From contig NZ_JAFLNH010000002.1 in NCBI RefSeq assembly GCF_018361265.1, positions 558,001 through 622,000 of the forward strand: a stretch of DNA of 64,000 bases. Direction: 5' to 3'. Below the pieces are notes generated by a model, which was not told the DNA's origin, made no database searches, and saw nothing but the letters and a program-made list of their open reading frames with translations. The DNA comes from Mycobacterium sp. SM1 (GTDB lineage: Bacteria > Actinomycetota > Actinomycetes > Mycobacteriales > Mycobacteriaceae). Below, one piece after another: positions 10,152 to 17,874 of this stretch. Within the stretch, counting starts at the first letter, position 1. The number at the start of each line of letters is the position of its first letter. A program made the translations under genes and the position numbers.

Positions 10152-10444
10152 TGCCCCAATGCACCCGGGACCGGGTCGCGGGCGCGGGCCGGGAAACCCC
10201 GACCCGGCTTGGGCAGCCGGGCCGGACGCCCGCCGGGCACCGGCAAGAACCGGCGGCTGCGGGCCGGCGGGAAGCTACCTGGGACCGTTACCGTTGACCT
10301 GTTTGCCGTGGGCGCTGACAACTGCTGTGATGGTGGTGGCTAACACTGGTGAGGAACGCAACATTGCCTGGCGACGAGGCGAGCCGCGCCGCGGACAGGA
10401 AGCGAGCCGGGCAGTTGGAAAGAGGAGATAACGAGGAGACAGTG

Positions 10445-11623
<1,179 letters not shown>

Positions 11624-11658
11624 TCGTCGCGGGACCTCAGCGCGGTTACCCTGAGCCT

Positions 11659-12531
11659 GTGAGCGTCGAGGACCGGTTGAGTGTCGAGCGGCCGCCCGAG
11701 CACGTTCTGGCGGCGTTCGGTCTGAGCGGTGTGCGCCCGGTGCTGTTAGGTGACGTGTGGGAAGGCGGTTGGCGGTGCGGCGAGGTGGTGCTGTCGATGG
11801 CAGTCGACCACGCCCGCGCCGCCTGGTCGGCGCGGGTGCGCGAGACCCTCTTCGTCGACGGTGTGCGTCTGGCCCGGCCGGTGCGCTCCACCGATGGTCG
11901 CTACGTGGTTTCCGGCTGGCGCGCAGACACGTTCGTCGCCGGCACGCCGGAGCCCCGACATGACGAAGTCGTCTCAACCGCAGTGCGTTTGCATGAGGCT
12001 ACGGCCACACTGGAGCGTCCCAGATTCCTCACCCAAGGGCCTACGGAGCCATGGGCGGACGTCGATGTCTTCATCGCCGCCGACCGTGCCGCGTGGGAGG
12101 AGCGGCCGTTGCAATCCGTGCCGCCGGCCGCGCAGTTGGCCCCTCCGACAGCTGAGGGGCAGCGCTCGATCGATCTGATCAACCAGCTCGCCGGGCTGCG
12201 CCGGCCCACGAGGAGCCCCAGCCAGCTGGTGCACGGAGACCTTTATGGGACGGTGCTTTTCGAGGGCACCGCGGCGCCCGGGATCACCGACATCACACCC
12301 TACTGGCGGCCCGCCTCGTGGGCTGCGGGCGTGGTCGTCGTCGACGCACTCTCCTGGGGCGAGGCCGACGACGGACTGATCGAGAGGTGGAGCGCGTTCC
12401 CGGAGTGGCCGCAAATGTTGTTGCGCGCGTTGATATTCCGCCTGGCCGTCCATGCGCTGCACCCACGGTCCACGGCGGCCGCTTTTCCGGGGCTGGCCCG
12501 CACCGCGGCGTTGGTCCGGCTGATGCTCTAA
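11659..12531 (+). CDS. Phosphotransferase-fold protein, TIGR02569 family (Rv3205c-like)
   Basis: A 290-residue conserved actinobacterial protein starting VSVEDRLSVERPPEHVLAAF. It has features of the aminoglycoside phosphotransferase/kinase-like fold: a possible catalytic segment LVHGDLYGTVLF near residue 192, followed by ITDITPYWRP, where the metal-binding motif would be. This lacks the full HGDxxxxN plus DFG-like pair, so kinase activity is doubtful. GTG at 11659 is 35 bases after moeZ; the two are probably co-transcribed, as in M. tuberculosis. Confidence 0.75.
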   Translation: MSVEDRLSVERPPEHVLAAFGLSGVRPVLLGDVWEGGWRCGEVVLSMAVDHARAAWSARVRETLFVDGVRLARPVRSTDGRYVVSGWRADTFVAGTPEPRHDEVVSTAVRLHEATATLERPRFLTQGPTEPWADVDVFIAADRAAWEERPLQSVPPAAQLAPPTAEGQRSIDLINQLAGLRRPTRSPSQLVHGDLYGTVLFEGTAAPGITDITPYWRPASWAAGVVVVDALSWGEADDGLIERWSAFPEWPQMLLRALIFRLAVHALHPRSTAAAFPGLARTAALVRLML

Positions 12532-12553
12532 GGGCGTCACTCCTCCCTGGCCG

Positions 12554-12874
12554 TTACCCGGCCGCATCCCCGCCGGGTGAAAAGTCGTAGCGGATCTCGC
12601 GCAACGGAACCCGGCCATCAACACTGAGAATCCCTTCAGCGCGCAGCAGTTCCAACTGGCGGGCGGCGAGATGCCGAGCCGGGCGCCCGGCTACGCTGAT
12701 CACCCGATGCCAGGGCAGGTCGCCGCAGTCGGTGCGCATGATCCATCCGACGATCCGTGGACTGGGCAGTCCTGCGGCAGCGGCGATATCGCCGTAAGTA
12801 ACGACCCGCCCCGCGGGGATGGCCGCTATCAGCGCACGCACCCGTTCGACCTGCTCATCGGTCACTCGCGCCAC
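12554..12874 (-). CDS. Alkyltransferase-like protein (ATL, MGMT family without active cysteine; Rv3204-like)
   Basis: A small (about 106 residues) relative of O6-alkylguanine-DNA alkyltransferase. The core is present: IPAGRVVTYGDIAAAAGLPS and IVGWIMRT. The alkyl-acceptor site that reads PCHR in true transferases is PWHRV here. A tryptophan at that place is the hallmark of ATLs, which bind O6-alkylguanine and pass it to nucleotide excision repair. The start is either GTG 12874, three bases after the lipV stop, or GTG 12865; tight spacing favours an operon with lipV. Repair by self-alkylation is not expected. Confidence 0.82.
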   Translation of the reverse strand: MARVTDEQVERVRALIAAIPAGRVVTYGDIAAAAGLPSPRIVGWIMRTDCGDLPWHRVISVAGRPARHLAARQLELLRAEGILSVDGRVPLREIRYDFSPGGDAAG

Positions 12875-12876
12875 GG

Positions 12877-13659
12877 TCAGCGGATCTGCGCGCGGATCAC
12901 CGCGGCGACCTCGGCGGGCTTGGCTTGCGCCACCATGTGCTGGCAATCGAAATCCAGCAGGCGAAAGTCGGATCCCAGCCGCTGTCGAAGCCCGGTGATG
13001 AGCTCCTGGGTGACATAAGGCGGCGAAGTCCGCTTCGCCCGCACTACGGTTGTCGGAGTTCCCTTGGGCGGCAGCACGATGGCACGGGCGAGCTCACTCC
13101 AGTAGGACATCATCGCCGGCAGGCTGATCCGCCAGCGGTAGCGGCCACCGGGCAGCGCGACCAGGTGCTGCTCGAGCTCGGCGTCCAGCACGGCAGGCGC
13201 TACGTCTGCCCAGGAGCCCGCGGCCTTGTCGGCGCGGGCCTCCGCCGCGCCCGGATAGTCGGGGAAGGCTAACATCGCGTCGGCGATTGCGCGCACCCGA
13301 TCGCCGTTCAAACCGATCGCCGGGTCCAGCAACACCAGCGCCGCGACCAGGTCTGGGCGCGTAGCGGCCAGATGCAGCGCGATCGCGCCGCCGAACGAGT
13401 GCCCGACCACCAGCACCGGAAGGTTGGCCTGCTCATCGAGCAGACCGGCCAGCGCCCGGACGTTGGCGTCGATGGTCCAAGGTGCGGCCCACGACGACCT
13501 CCCGTGGCCGAGCAGATCGGGTGCGGCCAGGGCGACTTCCGGCAGGTGCTCGGCGGACAGCCGGTGCCAGCGCTGCCCGTGGCCGGTCAGCCCGTGCAGT
13601 GCCAAGATTCGCAGGGGGCCGGACGGACCGTAACGGTGTACGTAGAGATCGCCGCTCAC
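12877..13659 (-). CDS. lipV: Alpha/beta hydrolase, LipV-like lipase/esterase
   Basis: A 260-residue alpha/beta hydrolase: LALHGLTGHG (oxyanion-hole region), the nucleophile elbow VVGHSFGGA with its serine, an acidic segment after LLDPAIG, and a late histidine in FDCQHMV. It corresponds closely to M. tuberculosis LipV (Rv3203). GTG at 13659 (VSGDLYVHRYGPSG) matches the family N-terminus; the in-frame sequence further upstream is low-complexity and overlaps a repeat. It is co-directional with the ATL gene. The natural substrate is unknown. Confidence 0.85.
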   Translation of the reverse strand: MSGDLYVHRYGPSGPLRILALHGLTGHGQRWHRLSAEHLPEVALAAPDLLGHGRSSWAAPWTIDANVRALAGLLDEQANLPVLVVGHSFGGAIALHLAATRPDLVAALVLLDPAIGLNGDRVRAIADAMLAFPDYPGAAEARADKAAGSWADVAPAVLDAELEQHLVALPGGRYRWRISLPAMMSYWSELARAIVLPPKGTPTTVVRAKRTSPPYVTQELITGLRQRLGSDFRLLDFDCQHMVAQAKPAEVAAVIRAQIR

Positions 13660-13716
13660 GACTCGATGCTGCCAGCCGGGATTTCTCCCGGCGTCGCCTG
13701 GGCCGATGTGCCCGGA

Positions 13717-13793
13717 GCCGGCCCCGCATCGGCCGAAAGCGGCCGGCGCCGGCCCCGCATTGGCCGAAAGCGGGCCGAAAGCAGGCCGAAAGC
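13717..13793. repeat. Imperfect tandem repeat upstream of lipV
   Basis: A unit containing GCCGGCCCCGCAT followed by GGCCGAAAGC occurs at 13717 and 13748 (31-base period). The decamer GGCCGAAAGC appears four times, at 13731, 13762, 13773 and 13784. It lies just upstream of the lipV start and marks the edge of the accessory island. It could be slippage-prone sequence. Confidence 0.75.
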
Positions 13794-13834
13794 ACGAAAG
13801 AGCAGGAGATAGGCTCGACGGCACAAACGGCTAA

Positions 13835-14008
13835 GCGGCACCATGTGGTGCGGTCGACTTAGCGCGCTCGCTGGCCACCATCGCCGAAGCCCAGCACGGT
13901 AAGAACCTCGATGACGCCGCCGCCGTGGCCCGCACTGTCTGGGGACCCTTGTTCGGCCCTCAACCCGCGCGACCGACGGCCGCCTCGTTGCCCTCTGAGG
14001 ACCCGTAA
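13835..14008 (+). pseudogene. Possible C-terminal gene remnant
   Basis: Between two in-frame TAA codons (13832 and 14006) the plus strand reads a protein-like sequence with no start codon: AVDLARSLATIAEAQHGKN, then LDDAAAVARTVWGPLFGP, with a proline-rich end. Amphipathic helix composition and codon-position GC look coding, but I do not recognise the family. The likeliest reading is the tail of a gene whose 5' part was lost when the neighbouring island formed. Chance ORF is the alternative. Confidence 0.35.
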
Positions 14009-14041
14009 CTCGCCGAACCGAGCCGCGACCAGGCGACGGTG

Positions 14042-14245
14042 TCAGCGCGGGAACTCTCCCTCCTCGTCAGGAATGGGCACGACGATCGCTTGATCGATCA
14101 CGTCGGCCTCGTTGGCCTCGCGGTCGCCGATGCCGGTCAGATAGGAGATATCCAGGCCCGCATCCTCCCCGGCGACAATCGCTCGTTGTTCGGCCGCGTC
14201 GGCGTCAGGCGTTTCGCCGGTTCCCGCGGTTTCCCTGGCGTCCAT
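14042..14245 (-). CDS. Small acidic protein (DUF5709-like) downstream of the MerR gene
   Basis: A 67-residue acidic protein starting MDARETAGTGE, overlapping the 3' end of the MerR gene by 41 bases in another frame. Its C-terminal half (IGDREANEADVIDQAIVVPI, then DEEGEF) resembles the short acidic tail family in actinobacteria that ends EADxxDQAxxVPxDDE. The reading frame is open further upstream, but that part is merely the shadow of the MerR gene. The position suggests co-expression with the regulator. Function unknown. Confidence 0.6.
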   Translation of the reverse strand: MDARETAGTGETPDADAAEQRAIVAGEDAGLDISYLTGIGDREANEADVIDQAIVVPIPDEEGEFPR

Positions 14246-14660
14246 CGCTCGAGCCCCTCCTTCCCCTTCTCGATGCGACGGTACCAGCTGCCGCCCGTCG
14301 GCCTGTCTTGAGCTTGGCGTTATCCAGTTGCAACTGGGTGTTGTGCGACTCCAGTTGGCTGTTTCTGCTCTGCAGCTCCAGTATCCGAGCGATGCCGGCC
14401 AGGTTGACGCCCTGCTGAACCAGATCGGTGATCTGCTTGAGCCGGTCGAGGTCGTCATCGCTGTAACGACGGGTACCGCCAGGCGTGCGGGACGGCCTCA
14501 ACAGTCCCCAGCGCTCGTAGAGCCGCAACGTCTGCGGGCCGATTCCCGACAGCTCGGATGCCACCGAGATGCCGTATACACCGCGCGCAGACCGCGATGT
14601 GGCATCTTCGCCCAAATGGCGGTCTCTGTTGCGAGGAAACCTGTTAACGTCCACATACAT
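14205..14660 (-). CDS. MerR-family regulator, HspR-like
   Basis: A 151-residue regulator. The winged helix-turn-helix spans about residues 28-95: YGISVASELSGIGPQTLRLY, ERWGLLRPSRTPGGTRRYSD, then GVNLAGIARILEL, which is the HspR signature. A short coiled coil (LELQSRNSQLESHNTQLQLD) follows. HspR proteins repress chaperone genes. This one is divergent from hsp20, and each promoter carries the same 18-bp palindrome, so it probably represses both itself and hsp20. It is not the dnaK-operon HspR, because no dnaK/grpE/dnaJ genes adjoin it. Confidence 0.85.
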   Translation of the reverse strand: MYVDVNRFPRNRDRHLGEDATSRSARGVYGISVASELSGIGPQTLRLYERWGLLRPSRTPGGTRRYSDDDLDRLKQITDLVQQGVNLAGIARILELQSRNSQLESHNTQLQLDNAKLKTGRRAAAGTVASRRGRRGSSDGRQGNRGNRRNA

Positions 14661-14687
14661 AAAAATAGCATCTTTAACATGAAGAAT

Positions 14688-14705
14688 CTATGTGGCTACA
14701 CATAG
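14688..14705. promoter_or_regulatory. 18-bp palindrome, operator candidate for merR
   Basis: CTATGTGGCTACACATAG is a perfect inverted repeat (7-base arms, 4-base spacer) 28 bases upstream of the MerR start. The same pattern recurs before hsp20. The surrounding sequence is unusually AT-rich for this genome (14655-14690), as expected of a promoter. The likely ligand is the MerR/HspR-like protein encoded next to it. Confidence 0.75.
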
Positions 14706-14859
14706 GTTAGTCTCGTCCGTCTCGCGTTGTGTCTTCGGGTGTTGGTCGCTGCCGTACCGCCCGGCTATGGCAATTGCACTGCCCGCGTGGCGTCCTGCCT
14801 CATCGCTGGTGACCACGGGGTTCGCGGCAACCCGTGACTAGAAAATTTCTGTCTTCTAC

Positions 14860-14888
14860 TTGCATAAGTCTTCTCGAGGTGATATGAA
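14860..14888 (+). promoter_or_regulatory. Candidate sigma-A-type promoter of hsp20
   Basis: TTGCAT (14860-14865) and TATGAA (14883-14888) are separated by exactly 17 bases. The start point would fall in the palindrome at 14893-14910, which fits repression by promoter occlusion. A strong ribosome binding site AGGAGGT (14928-14934) precedes the hsp20 ATG. Confidence 0.6.
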
Positions 14889-14892
14889 AAAG

Positions 14893-14910
14893 CTATGTCA
14901 GCAGACATAG
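14893..14910. promoter_or_regulatory. 18-bp palindrome, operator candidate for hsp20
   Basis: CTATGTCAGCAGACATAG is a perfect inverted repeat (7-base arms, 4-base spacer) ending 28 bases before the hsp20 ATG. With the site at 14688 it defines the consensus CTATGTSNNNNSACATAG. It lies immediately downstream of the candidate -10 box. Confidence 0.75.
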
Positions 14911-14938
14911 ATCATCTGCTGTAGGTCAGGAGGTGAAC

Positions 14939-15361
14939 ATGGTGTTGATCCGCACAGATCCGTTCCGTGAGCTTGACCGCTTGACGCAACAGGTGCTGGG
15001 GACGGCGGCCCGCCCGGCGGTGATGCCGATGGATGCCTGGCGGGAAGGTGACCGTTTCATCGTCGAATTCGATTTGCCTGGCGTGCAGACCGACTCTCTC
15101 GACCTCGACATCGAGCGCAACGTGCTTACCGTCCGCGCGGAGCGCCCCGAACTCGATCAGAGCCGGGAGATGGTCTCCGCAGAGCGGCCGCGCGGCGTGT
15201 TCAGCAGGCAGCTGTTTCTCGGAGAGAATCTGGACACCGACAAGATCGAAGCCAGCTACCATGACGGCGTATTGCGGCTGACGATCCCGGTGGCCGAACA
15301 GGCAAAGCCACGCCGCATCGCGATCAGCCACGACAGCGAGCGTACGGCGATCAAGGGCTGA
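14939..15361 (+). CDS. Hsp20/alpha-crystallin family small heat-shock protein
   Basis: A 140-residue ATP-independent holdase chaperone that binds unfolding proteins. The alpha-crystallin domain (about residues 35-125) contains [29 protein letters not shown], a methionine-poor loop, [20 protein letters not shown] and the end motif [16 protein letters not shown]. It resembles the 18-kDa antigens of the M. avium and M. leprae group more than HspX. ATG 14939 is chosen because AGGAGGT sits five bases before it. A hairpin follows the stop, so the transcript is probably monocistronic. Confidence 0.92.
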   Translation: MVLIRTDPFRELDRLTQQVLGTAARPAVMPMDAWREGDRFIVEFDLPGVQTDSLDLDIERNVLTVRAERPELDQSREMVSAERPRGVFSRQLFLGENLDTDKIEASYHDGVLRLTIPVAEQAKPRRIAISHDSERTAIKG

Positions 15362-15372
15362 AAGCCCTGGGC

Positions 15373-15418
15373 GGCGCGCCCAGTCGGTCGGGAACGACCC
15401 TCCGGCGCTGGGCGCGCC
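15373..15418 (+). terminator. GC-rich two-tier hairpin after hsp20
   Basis: GGCGCGCCCAG (15373-15383) pairs perfectly with CTGGGCGCGCC (15408-15418), and an inner GGTCG-GGAA-CGACC stem fills most of the loop. No U-run follows, which is common for mycobacterial terminators. The remaining 15419-15648 bases before the J-domain gene hold no gene I can support, only a possible 27-codon ORF after GAGGAGGTG. Confidence 0.65.
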
Positions 15419-15648
15419 TTGCTCCGGGCACCCTGGCCGGCACGAGGAGGTGACGCGTCGACGGTGCCAGATCACCCGATGGCCCTGGTGCGGCCCGGAG
15501 ATAGCGGCGCGCGAGCGATGCCGCAGGACGTGAGCGGGGCGTATGGGTCATCGATGCTTCGGGCGCGTGTCACGTCGGGCGCGCCCACCGAGGGCATGTC
15601 ACCGCCGAGGTGGCCCCAGGGCACGGCTGGAAGGCGCGGCGCTCACCG

Positions 15649-15975
15649 ATGACGGACCCCTACACGGTGCTGGGAGTATCGCCGACTGCGACGCAAGCCG
15701 AGATCACCCGCGCGTATCGGCGCCAATTGCGGAGCCTGCACCCGGATAGTCGTCGCGACACCGCGAATTCCGGTGCCGATGAGAAGCTGCGGGAAATCCT
15801 TGCCGCCTACGCGGTGCTGCGTGACCCGCGCCGACGAGCCGAATACGATCGCAGCGCCCGCCCGGTCAAGGACGCCGGGAAGCCCACCGGGCCGATCCGG
15901 ATACGGGTCAGCCGTGTCAAGAGCGGGAATGACCAGCCTCCCCTGTGGGCGGGGCCGGTCCGCTGGCACCGTTGA
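15649..15975 (+). CDS. J-domain (DnaJ-like) protein
   Basis: A 108-residue protein that is nearly all J domain: DPYTVLGVSPTATQAEITRA, the essential HPD tripeptide in RSLHPDSRRD, then AYAVLRDPRRRAEYDRS. It would stimulate the ATPase of a DnaK-type Hsp70. It lacks the G/F and zinc-finger regions of full DnaJ, so it is a type III or accessory J protein. The short basic tail has no recognised domain. Its placement after hsp20 and the HspR-like gene suggests a stress-chaperone cassette. ATG 15649 is used because the J domain begins immediately after it. Confidence 0.82.
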   Translation: MTDPYTVLGVSPTATQAEITRAYRRQLRSLHPDSRRDTANSGADEKLREILAAYAVLRDPRRRAEYDRSARPVKDAGKPTGPIRIRVSRVKSGNDQPPLWAGPVRWHR

Positions 15976-16011
15976 CCGCGCCCGCCGCGGATTGCGCCGG
16001 CGCTCCCGGAG

Positions 16012-16206
16012 CTAACGCGTGTCGAACAACTGGCTGCGGTCGAGTCGGCGGCAGTGGTTGCTGCAGCCGGTGGCGCGTTCGACGACCCACCGGCGGGGCT
16101 GGACCCGGAGGCCGGTGGTGGGTCGCGGTCCGGACACAACCTCGACGTTGACGCCGCCCGCGCCCCGGCGGCGGTCGAGCCGACGTGAGTTCCTAACTGA
16201 AGTCAA
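16012..16206 (-). pseudogene. IS5-family transposase C-terminal remnant
   Basis: The minus strand reads NVEVVSGPRPTTGLRVQPRR followed by WVVERATGCSNHCRRLDR, which is the conserved end of IS5-type DDE transposases (PRRWVVERTxxWxxxxRRL, with the catalytic glutamate in VER). The rest of the transposase and the terminal repeats are absent. It is a dead fragment next to the IS110 copy. Confidence 0.65.
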
Positions 16207-16249
16207 GCCACTTGGGGGTTCGTAGGCTTGCGTTTAGCGGGCTGGGATG

Positions 16250-17613
16250 TTAGAGCGCGTGGCGACTCCTGTGACTCTCCTGTGACTCCTGGCCCGCCTT
16301 TTTGCGGCGCTGGCGCATGAGTTTGTGGCGGACGTGGTCGCGGCGGCGGGGATGGAGTTGGTAGCGCTCTTTGACGATGGCTCGGCCTTCCGATTCGGTG
16401 ATCGCGGTGCCATCGACGTCGCGCAGTTGGTAGGGCTGCCCGTTGCGCATGCAGGTGGCGATGCGGGTGATCAGCATGGTGGCCAGGTGGCAGATCGCCG
16501 AGTCGTGGTGGCGGTCCCCGGCCATTAGACGGTGGTACTTCGCGGCAAATTGGGGATCGACTTTGCGCGCCTGATCGGCTGCGGTGTAAAGCATTTCGCG
16601 TAGCAGCGGGTCGCCGGCCTTGGTGATCGACGACTCGGTCTTGACCACCCCCGATTGGCTGACTTTCGGGACCAGTCCGGTGTAGGCGCGGATCGCCGCG
16701 AGCGAGGTGAACCGGTGCGGATCACCGATCCGGCCGGCGATGACCGCGCTGATGGTGGCTCCGAGGCCGGGCGCGGACGCGACAATCCCCTGCGGGTCGG
16801 CCTGGGCGTAGAGGTTTGCGATCCGTTCGTCGATCTCTTTGATCTGACGGGTCAAAAACAGCGCTTGTTCGCCCTCGTGGGCGATGTCGGCGGCCAGTTC
16901 GCGAAGTTCATCTCATCGGTGCCGTCGACATTCCACAGGGCGAGGGTTTCTTTGGCCGCGACGATCAGGCCGGCGGCATGCTCGTCACGCCAGGCGCCAC
17001 GGGACCGCGTGGCGAGAAACCTGGCCAGCCTGGCCTGGCCGAGCCGGATCACTGCGTGGGGATTGGCGTAGTGCGCCAGAAACTGCAGCGCGGCGTTGCC
17101 GTAGTTCGACCCGAGCGCCGCATACCAGGACGGTCCCAGCAGCTCGATGAGGGAGTCGAGGCGGGCATAGACCGCGGTGCGGCGCTTGACCATCGTGCAA
17201 CGCTGCTTGGTGAGCCGCCGCAACGGATCAGCTGGGCCTTGCCCGGTGTAGGGACGCAATCCTTCAGGGTGCAGCAGCGCCAGCCGGGCCAACAGCTTTG
17301 AGTCGATCCGGTCGTTCTTGGCGTGCTTGGAGTAGTACTTGCGCAGGTCCGCTGACTGAGTCGTCGGCACCATCACCACCTTCGCGCCGCGCCGGCGAAA
17401 CCACTCCGCCACCACAATCCAGGCGTTTCTGGTGGGCTCGAGCACCACCGTCAGCTCGCCTGGATCCTCGGCACCCACATCGGCCCACACCCGCTCCAGC
17501 TCGTCGGGGCGGGTCAAGAACTTACGGCCCCGCCACACCGTCTTGCCCTCACGGGCCAGCGTCGCCTGATGCGCTGCCCGGGCCGCGACGTCGATCCCCA
17601 ACGTCAATGCCAC
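16250..17613 (-). pseudogene. IS110-family transposase, frameshifted
   Basis: The DEDD N-terminal part (VALTLGIDVAARAAHQATLA, VVLEPTRNAWIVVAEWF, KNDRIDSKLLARL) runs from GTG 17613 to about 16905. The transposase C-terminal domain (SAPGLGATISAVIAGRIG, AIRAYTGLVPKVSQSG, GDPLLREMLYTAADQ) continues in another frame to 16250. The join is near 16900-16912: the first frame goes out at NFANWPPTSPT while the correct continuation RELAADIAHEGEQALFL sits one base away. IS110 elements normally use one ORF, so this is likely inactive. GGAGGG precedes the start. Exact ends are unknown because IS110 elements lack clear inverted repeats. The 17614-17874 stretch before adnA includes its noncoding flank. Confidence 0.8.
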
Positions 17614-17874
17614 TGCAAAACCCTCCTGCCACAAGCTCTTCCAGATCACCAGGTGACTGAGCGCCACGGCCACGGTCCAGACATTCTCTAAGCAGGAGTC
17701 CACACCACGGGCTGGCTCCAAGTTCCCGAGCAACAACACCGCGCGACCAGACACCAAAGTCCACGGGAGGCCGCTCAAATCTCAGGGATCACCAGGTGTC
17801 CCAGTCGGACCCTCGGACCTGCCCGTGGACTCACACCGAGGCTAAATGTCAGACCCCCGTGGTGTGATCGCGCT

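Noticed and set aside
14042-14458. Long form of the small acidic ORF, starting at 14458
   Set aside because: Codons 1 to about 70 are only the alternative frame of the MerR gene; acidic family-like sequence begins near 14245.
17614-17778. Coding extension upstream of the IS110 GTG start
   Set aside because: Family N-terminus begins VALTLGIDVA right after a GGAGGG site; upstream translation is not transposase-like.
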